Program-made: the position numbers and the translations under genes
Shown here: positions 47,772 through 56,180 of the stretch, in pieces
How positions within the stretch are numbered: the first letter of the stretch is position 1
How the letters are laid out: every line of letters begins with the position of its first letter
Assembly: GCA_945833885.1 (NCBI GenBank)
Contig: CAMAFY010000004.1
Span: 1 to 64,000 of the forward strand
DNA: 64,000 nucleotides
From: an uncultured Bacteroidales bacterium
GTDB taxonomy: Bacteria > Bacteroidota > Bacteroidia > Bacteroidales > Bacteroidaceae
Reading direction: 5' to 3'
Notes under the pieces: generated by a model
What the model saw: the letters and a program-made list of their open reading frames with translations, nothing else
What the model was told of the DNA's origin: nothing
The model's database searches: none

Positions 47772-47921
47772 TTTCCGGGTATTCAACATTTTCATGCGTA
47801 GAAGTATGGGGGAGTAAGACATGGCAACAAAGCATCTTCGTGTTCTATCCTGCACTATGACGATGAAATTTCCTCACTTTCTTCCTTTTAGAATGAATGC
47901 TTTACCAATAAACTTCAAACC

Positions 47922-48848
47922 ATGACCATCCAACAACTCAAATACGTTGTTGCCATCGACCGCTTTCGCAGTTTTGCGAAGGCGGCTGATGCGTGTAAAA
48001 TATCGCAACCCACACTCAGCGCCATGCTGGTAAAGATGGAAGAAGAACTGGACGTTCGGATATTTGAACGGACAAACCGGTCTGTAAGACCCACGGAAGC
48101 GGGAGAAAAGATTGTACTTCAGGCCCAAAAGACGCTTATGGAAGCCGAACGGATATGGGAAATCGTGAAAGAAAGCAAAGGAAACGTAGGCGGATCCTTG
48201 GTATTGTCAGTGGGTCCGACCATAGCCCCTTACCTTCTTCCCAAGTTTATCAGACAATATCGCAAGGCTTTTCCAGAGGTAGATCTGACGATTCGTGAAA
48301 TGAAGGCGAACTTTATGTTGGATTCTCTTCTGCATGGCGACGTGGATTGTGGCATAGCCATATCGGACAATCACCGAACAGGCATACTCGAAATTCCGCT
48401 CTATACAGAGAAGTTCTACGTATATCTGGCTGAAAGTTGTTGGCGGAAACTTCCGGTTTTCAAACCCGAGAATCTTGAACATGAGAATATGTGGATTATG
48501 AAAGAGGCACAATGCCTGCGTGACAGCGCTTTCAGTTTCTGCAAAGCACGTGGAAAAGGACACCATATCTACGAAGCCGGAAGCATAGAAACTCTCATTC
48601 GAATCGTTGACGAGAACGGAGGTTACACCATTATTCCCGAAATGCATTTGCCGTTTCTTACGGAACAACAGCGTGAGAACGTCAGAAGAATAGAAGGTGA
48701 TTATCTCTCCCAGCGACGTGTTTCGTTGTATATTAAGGAGGATTATGTGCAAGAACAGATGCTGAACACCATTGTTTCAACCCTAAAATCCTTTATGCCG
48801 AAAGGCACACTCTACGATGGTATTGTAAAATACGGTATCAAACTTTAG
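47922..48848 (+). CDS. LysR-family regulator (OxyR-like)
   Basis: A 308-residue transcription regulator. The N-terminal winged helix is MTIQQLKYVVAIDRFRSFAKAADACKISQPTLSAMLVKMEEEL, followed by a linker helix and a substrate-binding domain with VGPTIAPYLLPKFIRQYRKAFPEVDLTIRE. The cysteines in EAQCLRDSAFSFCKARGKG (about residues 193-205) match the position of the OxyR peroxide-sensing region (CxxD...C). It probably regulates the adjacent thiol-redox genes in response to peroxide or sulfur species. This is supported by context and the cysteines only. Confidence 0.88.
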   Translation: MTIQQLKYVVAIDRFRSFAKAADACKISQPTLSAMLVKMEEELDVRIFERTNRSVRPTEAGEKIVLQAQKTLMEAERIWEIVKESKGNVGGSLVLSVGPTIAPYLLPKFIRQYRKAFPEVDLTIREMKANFMLDSLLHGDVDCGIAISDNHRTGILEIPLYTEKFYVYLAESCWRKLPVFKPENLEHENMWIMKEAQCLRDSAFSFCKARGKGHHIYEAGSIETLIRIVDENGGYTIIPEMHLPFLTEQQRENVRRIEGDYLSQRRVSLYIKEDYVQEQMLNTIVSTLKSFMPKGTLYDGIVKYGIKL

Positions 48849-48908
48849 TCGTATTTCGAATCATCGTATATAGATTCTTCAATATTTAATGACTCAAGAT
48901 ATAAATAA

Positions 48909-49307
48909 ATGCTTAAAATTGCCATACCTACCAGAGACGATCAAGTAGACAATCACTTTGGCCATTGCGACCATTACACCGTTTTTTCCCTCGATGACAA
49001 TCGCAATATACAGTCGTTCGAGCGGCTGGAATCGCCAAAAGGATGTGGTTGCAAGTCGAATATCGCATCCATTATGCAAGAGATGGGCATCACCATCATG
49101 CTTGCCGGTGACATGGGGCAGGGTGCTTTCAACAAACTTTCGCAACATGGCATCACTACCATCAGAGGATGCAAAGGGGATATTCGCAGTGTTTTGGAAG
49201 CGTATATTGCCGGCACACTGAAAGATTCTGCCGAATTGTGCGACCATCATGATTGTCAACATCACACACAACCACCGGTGTTTACCATCCCAACACCCAA
49301 GAAATGA
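48909..49307 (+). CDS. NifX/NifB-like dinitrogenase iron-molybdenum cofactor biosynthesis-fold protein
   Basis: A 132-residue protein of the NifX/NifY/MTH1175 fold. It begins MLKIAIPTRDDQVDNHFGHCDHYTVFSL, has GCGCKSNIASIMQEMGITIMLAGDMGQGA, then TIRGCKGDIRSVLEAYIAG. No nitrogenase genes are present, so the role is probably iron-sulfur or metal-cluster handling rather than nitrogen fixation. The C-terminus is rich in histidine (DHHDCQHHTQ), which may bind metal. Its stop overlaps the start of the next gene (ATGA). Confidence 0.85.
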   Translation: MLKIAIPTRDDQVDNHFGHCDHYTVFSLDDNRNIQSFERLESPKGCGCKSNIASIMQEMGITIMLAGDMGQGAFNKLSQHGITTIRGCKGDIRSVLEAYIAGTLKDSAELCDHHDCQHHTQPPVFTIPTPKK

Positions 49308-49528
49308 AAGAAAACAAGCGGATTATGCCAACACCATTGGACATCCTTCATTCAACAAAGGAGGAACGAAAGGCCTTCGTAGAACAGCAGTGGGAATGTA
49401 TGAACCATTGTCCCTCATGTGGGAAGTGCCAGATTCTCAGGGGGAATGATCCGTTAGAACTTTACGACGACTACATAGAAGGCAAAAGAACTTATAGGGA
49501 TATTACACTTGAAATCCGGAAGAAATAA
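49304..49528 (+). CDS. Small cysteine-rich protein
   Basis: A 74-residue protein with a [14 protein letters not shown] cluster (four cysteines) near residues 39-50, likely binding iron-sulfur or zinc. The start at 49304 overlaps the upstream stop as ATGA, so it is translationally coupled. The longer frame from 49253 reads inside the previous gene and is not used; a second ATG at 49325 is possible. I do not recognise a named family. Confidence 0.65.
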   Translation: MKENKRIMPTPLDILHSTKEERKAFVEQQWECMNHCPSCGKCQILRGNDPLELYDDYIEGKRTYRDITLEIRKK

Positions 49529-49568
49529 AATCTTTTATATAACAAACCCTTTAACAATAACAATCATT

Positions 49569-49748
49569 ATGGAAACAAAAGACAAAGTTTTGGCTACCAT
49601 GAAGGAAGCCGGTACTCCCCTTAATGCAGGAAAAATTGCAGAACTCAGCGGTCTTGATCGTAAGGAAGTGGACAAAGCCATGAAGCAACTTAAGGAAGAG
49701 GGGGCAATTGTGTCGCCCGTTCGTTGCAAGTGGGCCCCTGCTGAGTAA
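49569..49748 (+). CDS. Small winged-helix protein
   Basis: A 59-residue soluble protein: [57 protein letters not shown]. The helix-turn-helix layout resembles MarR- or SMC-ScpB-like mini-winged-helix proteins. A cysteine sits in the wing (VRCKW). The frame from 49509 runs through the upstream intergenic DNA, so the start at 49569 is preferred. The stop overlaps the next start (TAATG), so it is coupled to the DUF523 gene. It may be a transcription regulator or a partner protein. Confidence 0.7.
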   Translation: METKDKVLATMKEAGTPLNAGKIAELSGLDRKEVDKAMKQLKEEGAIVSPVRCKWAPAE

Positions 49749-50188
49749 TGAAAATCGTTGTAAGCGCCTGTCTGTTGGGGGAGAACTGTAAATATAACGG
49801 CGGCAATAACCGTTGTGAAGCCGTATTGGACTTTGTGAAAAATCACGAGGTCATTGCAGTTTGTCCCGAACAGATGGGCGGACTTAGCACACCACGTCAA
49901 CCGGCAGAACTGGTGAATGGTGTAGCAACCAGCGTAGATGGTATCTGCGTAGACAATGCTTTTCGCAAAGGTGCGCAGATGGCAGCAGATTTAGCACTGA
50001 AAGAAGGAGCAGAAATGGCTATACTTCAACCAAGAAGTCCCAGTTGTGGATCCAAACAAATATATGATGGAACTTTCAGCAAGCGTTTGATTTCTGGTCA
50101 GGGAGTATTTGCTCGGATGCTGTCAGAACTGAATATTAGAACCCTCGAACCCGAGGATCTTCCTTCTGAAGATTTGGAAAGAACATAA
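49748..50188 (+). CDS. DUF523 protein, TudS-like (thiouracil desulfurase family)
   Basis: A 146-residue protein of the DUF523 family, whose characterised members (TudS) use a [4Fe-4S] cluster to remove sulfur from 2-thiouracil. The conserved cysteines are at residues 8 and 14 (SACLLGENCKYNGGNN), in VCPEQMGGLSTPR near residue 47 and in PRSPSCGS near residue 104. Substrate specificity is unproven here. It closes the co-directional sulfur/thiol cluster and is followed by a hairpin terminator. Confidence 0.85.
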   Translation: MKIVVSACLLGENCKYNGGNNRCEAVLDFVKNHEVIAVCPEQMGGLSTPRQPAELVNGVATSVDGICVDNAFRKGAQMAADLALKEGAEMAILQPRSPSCGSKQIYDGTFSKRLISGQGVFARMLSELNIRTLEPEDLPSEDLERT

Positions 50189-50269
50189 TGTCATTCGACA
50201 AATTCCTCAGCGTTCTCTGCCTGAGGCACACCAACAACTATCCTCTATACCGATTTTTCACAAACAAAT

Positions 50270-50322
50270 TATCCTTTCTCCAGCCTACTTTTGGAATCGT
50301 AGATAGGAGAAAGGATTTCTTA
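50270..50322 (+). terminator. Terminator of the sulfur/thiol cluster
   Basis: ATCCTTTCTCC (50271-50281) pairs with GGAGAAAGGAT (50306-50316), with inner CTAC/GTAG pairing, followed by TTCTTAT. It lies about 80 bp after the DUF523 stop. Confidence 0.65.
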
Positions 50323-50596
50323 TGCGCATTTTTTCGTATATAGAAATACGATTTTGCTTTCATATTTTTTTAGCGCAGATGTGAAAAATCATAGTACTTT
50401 TTTACATCCATCGCCTTATTTGGGCTATCGAAGTATTGTGTGTTGAATCTGATATGCGATGTCGTTTCCAAGGTTTCATCGCGTCCTTTCTAAACTTATT
50501 TCCTGCACGGAAAAATATAAATTCCATTCAATGATTTATAAAAGGCAATACCAGAAAAACCTCAGATTTGTAGAAATATATTGCAAGTATGTATAT

Positions 50597-50689
50597 AAAA
50601 AACATAAGTGGCGCTGTCTCACGACAGGACCACTTTAACTCTTTCATTTAGGTATTAGTTCTTTAAGGTAAAAAGATTGTTTAGGATAA
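50597..50689 (-). ncRNA. Candidate small RNA with its own promoter and terminator
   Basis: On the minus strand a consensus-like promoter (50726-50695) would start a transcript near 50689. It has an A/T-rich, unstructured 5' half and ends in a compact hairpin (AAGTGG to CCACTT, 50606-50635, with inner CTGTC/GACAG and a GTGA tetraloop). That hairpin is followed by TATGTTTTTTATATAC. Promoter, roughly 90-nt body and intrinsic terminator form a complete unit with no start codon of note. I cannot name a family. Confidence 0.6.
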
Positions 50690-50694
50690 CAATG

Positions 50695-50726
50695 CAAAGT
50701 TATACCTTTTTCCCCAATACCGCAAT
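50695..50726 (-). promoter_or_regulatory. Promoter of the candidate small RNA
   Basis: The minus strand has TTGC near 50725-50722, about 20 bp, then TAACTTTG (50702-50695) in the context TATAACTTTGCA. The -7 box is exact; the -33 has one mismatch. Confidence 0.6.
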
Positions 50727-50794
50727 TTTTTTGCCAATAATTTGATAAAAAAATATCATTTTAGGGTGAAAGAGGGTTCAAACCTCCTCTTCCT

Positions 50795-51976
50795 TTACAT
50801 ATTTCCAAGTTTTTCAAGTTCTTTTTGACGGAACTCTTTTGCAAGACTTTGTTGCGAAAGGCGTAGGGAAAGCAAAGCATTTTCCAAATTCTGCAGACGT
50901 TTCTGTGCCTTTATGCTGCGTGTGATGGCATAGTCATGGCGTAACAAATCCGTTTCAGCCGCCATTTGCCTCAATAGTATCTCGCCTTCTGCCCAACGTG
51001 CTGCAGATGACCGGGCTTCAGAACTCTTGAATTGAGAGAGAGTCTTGTAGATGATTTTGTCGCATATAATAAAGTGTTGTTGCTCGGTTTCTGCGATTTG
51101 TTCAGTCTGAAGTGCGTCCTTCCATTGCAGAAGAACCTTGTTGACTTTTTGTTCTTTCCCCTTTTGCGTTGTGGCAATGCTGGAAATGTCGGCGTATGCA
51201 CGTAGAACGGCATCGGGATCCTCCACTGAGGCGGGCGGGGAATATGGTGTTCCTTCAAGCAGATCATCGAGGATGAACCAATAGATGCAGACCTTATCAT
51301 CAGGTTGACGGCGATCTGTTACAAGAACTCCAATACCTGCATTCTCGTCAGTGGCCAACATATAGTCGTTTGCCGTAGAATTAAATGGGAATCCTAAATT
51401 TTCGGGGCGAACGTATTGGCGTGTCTCCGCATTCAGACGGGTAACGTAGAGGTCAAGACCGCCAAGACCATCTTCAGATTCTGCAGAGAAATACAACGTT
51501 ACACCGTCTGCTGCCACAAAAGGAAAGTCAACGTAAGGGAAACTTCCAATGCCTTGAAGTGGAAGAGGCACAGCCCATGAGCCTCCATTGCGGAATGAGG
51601 CGTAAAGACTATATTCATTTGATTTGTCGGACTGCGTATAATATACCGCGGAAGACAAAGAATTGACAAACGCGCACTGACCAACGACATGCTGTTCCTC
51701 GTCAGAAGAGAAGAGAATATCAGGATTTGTAAAGCGGCCTGCGTCATTGCTGAGACGAAGTTCCGACAAAAAGGCATCCTTATCGGTCACAAGACTGTCG
51801 ATAAATACGATGTTACGCGTATTTTCAAGCATCTCTTCGATACGTTGTGCAAGAACTTCATCCATTTCAGAAAGAGGATCAGACTCAGTATCCTTTTCTT
51901 TTGGCTGGTGATGCTGGCCAAAAGTATAGAGAGCAGGCAAAGCCACAAGGGCTAAACAGCAAAGAATACGTTTCAT
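50795..51976 (-). CDS. Secreted PD40/WD40-like beta-propeller protein
   Basis: A 393-residue exported protein with a signal peptide ending near residue 20 (YTFGQ). The middle contains repeated propeller phrases: YYTQSDKSNEYSLYAS, YVDFPFVAADGVTLYFSAESEDGLGGLDLYVTR, and TANDYMLATDENAGIGVLVTDRR. The central SEDGLGGLDLYVTR matches the PD40/TolB-like motif (GxGGxDLY). The C-terminal third (after about residue 245) is coiled-coil-like and rich in Q, E and L. Likely periplasmic or outer-membrane-associated; role unknown. Confidence 0.72.
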   Translation of the reverse strand: MKRILCCLALVALPALYTFGQHHQPKEKDTESDPLSEMDEVLAQRIEEMLENTRNIVFIDSLVTDKDAFLSELRLSNDAGRFTNPDILFSSDEEQHVVGQCAFVNSLSSAVYYTQSDKSNEYSLYASFRNGGSWAVPLPLQGIGSFPYVDFPFVAADGVTLYFSAESEDGLGGLDLYVTRLNAETRQYVRPENLGFPFNSTANDYMLATDENAGIGVLVTDRRQPDDKVCIYWFILDDLLEGTPYSPPASVEDPDAVLRAYADISSIATTQKGKEQKVNKVLLQWKDALQTEQIAETEQQHFIICDKIIYKTLSQFKSSEARSSAARWAEGEILLRQMAAETDLLRHDYAITRSIKAQKRLQNLENALLSLRLSQQSLAKEFRQKELEKLGNM

Positions 51977-52044
51977 ATACTTTGATTCTTTAATTCTGAT
52001 GTTTGGTATTTTGAACAGTGGAATGCGGATTCGAACAAAAATAT

Positions 52045-52689
52045 CTAAAAGAAAGGGGATGCTTTTTCCGCTGCTATTGTAGAGGAAGCGCCATGTCCCG
52101 GATAGACTATGGTGGAGGAAGGAAGTGTCAGCACCTTTTCTTTCAGGCTTTTTGTCAACGCTTCATAACTGCCTCCTGGAAAATCTGTGCGACCGATGCC
52201 GCCTTTGAACAGACTGTCGCCCGTGAAAATGATGGGGGATGCTCCGGAAATATAGTAACAACAACCGCCAGGTGTATGCCCCGGTGTCGCTATTGCTTTG
52301 ACTTTAATGCCCTCGCCAAATAGGATTTCTTCGTTGTCGTGGAGGATTTTGCCTGGATTCGGAACAGAAAACTGAAGATGGGTTCCAAACATTTCCAGGA
52401 GTTGCATGCAGCCTTTGTTGTAAAGGGGGAGGTCCGGCTCGAGTATTGAGGGCGACAATCCATAAGTGTCGTATACCCATTGAGCACCGAAGATGTGGTC
52501 GAAATGCCCGTGTGTAAGTAGAAAATGCGCAGGTTCTAACGAATGCTCCTGTACATATTGATGAATTGTTCTGCGCTCGTCCTTTGTTAGCGCGCCACAA
52601 TCAATGATGACCGCCTCTTTTGACTCATCGTAAAGCAAGTAAGTGTTTTCGTCGAGCGGGTTGTTCGGGAAGACTTTTACTGTAATCAT
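52045..52689 (-). CDS. MBL-fold metallohydrolase (glyoxalase-II-like)
   Basis: A 214-residue metallo-beta-lactamase-fold hydrolase. The metal-binding motif THGHFDHIFG (HxHxDH) is near residue 59, with ATPGHTPGG and FTGDSLFKGGIGRTDF (the third and bridging ligands) and YPGHG near the C-terminus. This pattern is that of glyoxalase-II or persulfide-dioxygenase-like enzymes; the substrate is uncertain. It overlaps the upstream rsmG gene by 4 bp (ATGA), so the two are translated in coupling. Confidence 0.87.
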   Translation of the reverse strand: MITVKVFPNNPLDENTYLLYDESKEAVIIDCGALTKDERRTIHQYVQEHSLEPAHFLLTHGHFDHIFGAQWVYDTYGLSPSILEPDLPLYNKGCMQLLEMFGTHLQFSVPNPGKILHDNEEILFGEGIKVKAIATPGHTPGGCCYYISGASPIIFTGDSLFKGGIGRTDFPGGSYEALTKSLKEKVLTLPSSTIVYPGHGASSTIAAEKASPFF

Positions 52690-53315
52690 GATACACTAAC
52701 GTAGGCAACTTTCTTGGTTTCAAAGAAAGGATGTGAGAAATACTGGCTTAAATCCCAAACTTCGGAACAATGCTTGAACTGCTGCATCTCTGCGGAAATG
52801 TCACCACCTTTCAAGGCAATGACACCATTTGGTAGGGAATTGCGTTGCTCGCGATGGACGTTTTTGCGTACAAGTTTCAAAAGTTCGGGCATCGTCATTA
52901 CGGCACGGCTTACGACGAAGTCAAAACGTTTCTTTTCCTCTATCACATTCATGTGGCGACATTCGCAGTTTTCCAAGCCGATGGCCTCTGCAACAGCGGT
53001 GGCAACCTTTATTTTTTTACCGATGGAATCCACAAGTTTGAAACGGACTTCGGGGAAAAGGATGGCAAGAGGTATGCCAGGAAAACCACCGCCTGTGCCT
53101 ATATCAAGTATCTCAGTTCCGGGACGGAAACGAATGATACGGGCAATACCGAGGCTGTGTAACACATGATGAGGGTATAAATTGTCGATGTCCTTGCGAC
53201 TGATGACGTTGATTTTTGCATTCCATTCCCGGTAAAGGGCATCAAGAGCCTCGAACTGTTCAACCTGATGAGGGGTGAGATCCTTGAAATACTCTTGGAT
53301 AATGTCTGAATTCAT
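52686..53315 (-). CDS. rsmG: 16S rRNA (guanine-527-N7)-methyltransferase
   Basis: Methylates G527 in the 530 loop of 16S rRNA using S-adenosylmethionine. The 209-residue protein has the SAM-binding EILDIGTGGGFPGIPLAI around residues 69-86, KLVDSIGKK following it, and FDFVVSRAV near residue 130. Length matches the family. It overlaps the MBL hydrolase by 4 bp and lies 27 bp after the DEAD-box helicase gene, so a three-gene operon is likely. Confidence 0.94.
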   Translation of the reverse strand: MNSDIIQEYFKDLTPHQVEQFEALDALYREWNAKINVISRKDIDNLYPHHVLHSLGIARIIRFRPGTEILDIGTGGGFPGIPLAILFPEVRFKLVDSIGKKIKVATAVAEAIGLENCECRHMNVIEEKKRFDFVVSRAVMTMPELLKLVRKNVHREQRNSLPNGVIALKGGDISAEMQQFKHCSEVWDLSQYFSHPFFETKKVAYVSVS

Positions 53316-53342
53316 ACGATGATAGAAGTGAAAATATATTTG

Positions 53343-54701
53343 TTATTCTCCCTTTTTTTGTTCATTTGAAGACCGTCTTCTACGTTGACGATGTGTCTTT
53401 TTACCCGTCTTTTCTTTTGAAGCATCAACACTATTCCCTTTTCCTTTTGTTGAATTCATCTTAGACTTCCCATGTCTCTGATGATGCTTGCGATGTTGTG
53501 GTTTCTTTTCTTCGACAGCCTCTTGGCAACCTTCAGGAAGAGCGTTGCGGGGGATTGGTGAACCGAGTAGATTTTCTATCTTTCGAAGGGGGAAAAAGTC
53601 CTTTTCTCCGACAAAAGTTATTGCACGTCCCTCGCGCCCAGCGCGGGCTGTTCGTCCAATGCGATGGACATAGTCCTCAGGATCACGGGGGCAATCGTAA
53701 TTGATGACCATCTGTATGTCGTCGATGTCAATACCACGACTCACAATGTCCGTAGCAATCAGCATGTCAATTTTGCGTTGCTTAAAGCCAAGCATCACTT
53801 CGTCACGTTCCTTTTGGCTCAAATCGGAATGCATTTGAGCGCAGTTAAAGCCGCGATGTTTGAGGATTGCCGTAAGTTCTTTGACACGTTGCTTGCTCGA
53901 AGAGAATAGTATTACACGCTCCGGACGGGTGTCTGCAAAGATATGGTTGACAACCGTGGTCTTGTCTGCGTCACGGCAAACATAAACACTTTGGTCGATT
54001 TTCTCGGCAGGCTTGGAAACCGCTATGCGAACTTCCGCAGGATTGGTCATAAACTCTTTTGCCATGGCATCGATTTCCTCGGGCATCGTGGCGGAAAAGA
54101 GTATCACTTGTCGCTTTTCCGGTAGTTGTTTTAGCAGAAACTTGATGTCTTCGATGAAACCCATGTCAAGCATTCTGTCTGCTTCATCCAATATCAGGTG
54201 GGTGGTTCGGCTGAGGTCAAGATTTCCAAGTTGGAGATGTGTTATCAATCTTCCCGGAGTAGCGATGACAATGTCGGCACCCTGTTGGAAAGAACGTCGT
54301 TCCTGTTCAAAGCGAACACCATCATTACCACCATAAACAGCAACGCCATTGATATTGGTATAATAGGAAAAACCTTGTAGGGCTTGGTCTATTTGCTGCG
54401 CCAGTTCGCGTGTCGGAGACATGATGAGGCAATTTACAGCATCTGCATCATGGTGCTCCTTTGCCAAAAGGGTAAGCATAGGAAGAAGATAAGCGGCAGT
54501 CTTTCCTGTACCGGTCTGCGCTATTCCTATCAAGTCGCGGCCTTCGAGAATGTAAGGAATGCACTTTCCCTGTATGGGTGTGCATTTTTCGAAACGCATG
54601 TCCCAAAGAGCGTCAAGTACATCATCGCTCAATGGAAGGTCTTCAAAGAATATATCCTCGTTTTCTACTGTATTTTCAGCAGTGGAAATTGTGTCTGTCA
54701 T
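53343..54701 (-). CDS. DEAD-box RNA helicase (RhlE/CsdA type)
   Basis: A 452-residue ATP-dependent RNA helicase with the canonical motifs in order: Q motif near residue 36 (FEKCTPIQ), AQTGTGKT, SPTRELAQQ, TPGRLITHL, LDEADRML, SATMP and HRIGRTARAG. The C-terminus is basic (KPQHRKHHQRHGKSKMNSTKGKGN, then RRRRSS), which probably binds RNA. Such helicases aid ribosome assembly or cold-stress RNA remodelling. It heads the block leading to rsmG and the MBL hydrolase. Confidence 0.93.
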   Translation of the reverse strand: MTDTISTAENTVENEDIFFEDLPLSDDVLDALWDMRFEKCTPIQGKCIPYILEGRDLIGIAQTGTGKTAAYLLPMLTLLAKEHHDADAVNCLIMSPTRELAQQIDQALQGFSYYTNINGVAVYGGNDGVRFEQERRSFQQGADIVIATPGRLITHLQLGNLDLSRTTHLILDEADRMLDMGFIEDIKFLLKQLPEKRQVILFSATMPEEIDAMAKEFMTNPAEVRIAVSKPAEKIDQSVYVCRDADKTTVVNHIFADTRPERVILFSSSKQRVKELTAILKHRGFNCAQMHSDLSQKERDEVMLGFKQRKIDMLIATDIVSRGIDIDDIQMVINYDCPRDPEDYVHRIGRTARAGREGRAITFVGEKDFFPLRKIENLLGSPIPRNALPEGCQEAVEEKKPQHRKHHQRHGKSKMNSTKGKGNSVDASKEKTGKKTHRQRRRRSSNEQKKGE

Positions 54702-54863
54702 GTTGATAACTCTAAAAAATAATTGCCATTGTTGGTATAGGAAAGGGTAATGTGCGGGAATTTTGGGCTTTATCGCTGACCATTGTAAATGGTTATTAAG
54801 ATTTTCTTTGTGGCAAGTTCCATTATATCGCTTTTAGGATACAGCGTTTTACCATGCAACACC

Positions 54864-56081
54864 TTACTGTGGAGTACGTTTATAGCACCATATTGCGATA
54901 AAGAAGAAAACGATATTTGGCATCCAAACCGCTAACATTGCCGGCCAACCGGCGTTGATTGCAAACGAACTGGAGACCGTCTGGAACATTATATACGTAA
55001 ATGTCAGTGCCAAACCTATGCCGATGGCAGTACCTTTTCCGCCTTTTCGTTTTTCCGATGAGAAGGAAACACCGATAAGTGTAAGGATGAAGGCTGCAAA
55101 AGGCGAGGCAAATCGTTTGTGAAACTCTACTTCAAACTGTGCAAGCCCTGAACTTCCACGCAGGCGTTGGCGGTCAATGAAGTAATTCAGTTCGGAGATT
55201 GTCATCGTTTCTTGCTGACCATAGGAATAGAAGAAGTCTTTCGGTTCCATAATAATGGTGGTGTCCATCTTCTGGCCTGAGGAGATAAAGTCGCGGGCTC
55301 CCCGCGTTTTGCGCATCTTATAGTTGTATAACGTCCATGAATACTTGTGGTCTGCGAGCGTATCGTATTGGATTGTTTCTGCGGTAAGATGTTCTATCAC
55401 CTTCTTTTCTGCCAAACGGTTTAGCAGAAATCCCGACCCGGTTTTGGTTCGGTTATCAAAGAATGAGATGTATGCCACGACACCTGTATCCACTTGCATC
55501 TGAACATTTTCCGCGACATCTACCATCTGACGTTTTTTTACATGCTTGTTTTCGAATGCCAAACGTTCGACGTTCCCATGTGGAATTACCCAACCACCGA
55601 GCACGAAACTTAAAACTGCGACGATTAAAGCCCCCCAGAAATAGGGTACAAGAAGCCGTCTAAAACTCATTCCTGTGCTCTTCATTGCAATGATTTCCGA
55701 GTTGGATGCAAGGTTAGTTGTGAAGAAAATCACAGCAATGAATATGAACAATGGGGAAAACATGTTGGAAAAATAGGGGATGAAGTTCGCGTAATAATCA
55801 AACACGATTTCCTGCCATGTCGCCCCGGTTCCCGTAAGTTTGTCTATCTTTTCATTGAAGTCAAATATTATGGCAACAGTGATAATGAGAACTATCATGA
55901 AAAAATAGGTGGTAAGGAAGCGTGAAAGGATATAGGAATCGATGCGCTTAAAACCACACCATCTAATAAAACGGCACCATCCACGCCACAATAGGCGTAT
56001 GACCCACCAAAGCAAAAGCAATGGTGAGAACGGAAGTAGGAAAAGGTATTTTAGAAAACTACGAACAGAGATTTTGGGCAT
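54864..56081 (-). CDS. LptF/LptG-family permease (YjgP/YjgQ)
   Basis: A 405-residue inner-membrane protein with six hydrophobic segments in a 3+3 arrangement around a periplasmic beta-jellyroll. The family phrases are IDSYILSRFLTTYFFMIVLIITVAIIFD and, near the middle, MKSTGMSFRRLLVPYFWGAL. It belongs with LptBFG, which extracts lipopolysaccharide to the outer membrane. It lies downstream of tgt and lon on the same strand, a recurring Bacteroidales order. Confidence 0.9.
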   Translation of the reverse strand: MPKISVRSFLKYLFLLPFSPLLLLWWVIRLLWRGWCRFIRWCGFKRIDSYILSRFLTTYFFMIVLIITVAIIFDFNEKIDKLTGTGATWQEIVFDYYANFIPYFSNMFSPLFIFIAVIFFTTNLASNSEIIAMKSTGMSFRRLLVPYFWGALIVAVLSFVLGGWVIPHGNVERLAFENKHVKKRQMVDVAENVQMQVDTGVVAYISFFDNRTKTGSGFLLNRLAEKKVIEHLTAETIQYDTLADHKYSWTLYNYKMRKTRGARDFISSGQKMDTTIIMEPKDFFYSYGQQETMTISELNYFIDRQRLRGSSGLAQFEVEFHKRFASPFAAFILTLIGVSFSSEKRKGGKGTAIGIGLALTFTYIMFQTVSSSFAINAGWPAMLAVWMPNIVFFFIAIWCYKRTPQ

Positions 56082-56180
56082 GCTGTAGAATAGTGTGGTG
56101 TGCGTTTATTTGAACCACCGTTGTTGTTTGATAGAATGATTGCTTGCCGAAGCCATGATACTCGGCTTTTCCGCAGTGTG

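Noticed and set aside
48909-49307. Nitrogen-fixation gene from the NifX-like protein
   Set aside because: No nitrogenase or nif cluster genes are in the window, and this fold is common in metal-cluster proteins outside nitrogen fixation.
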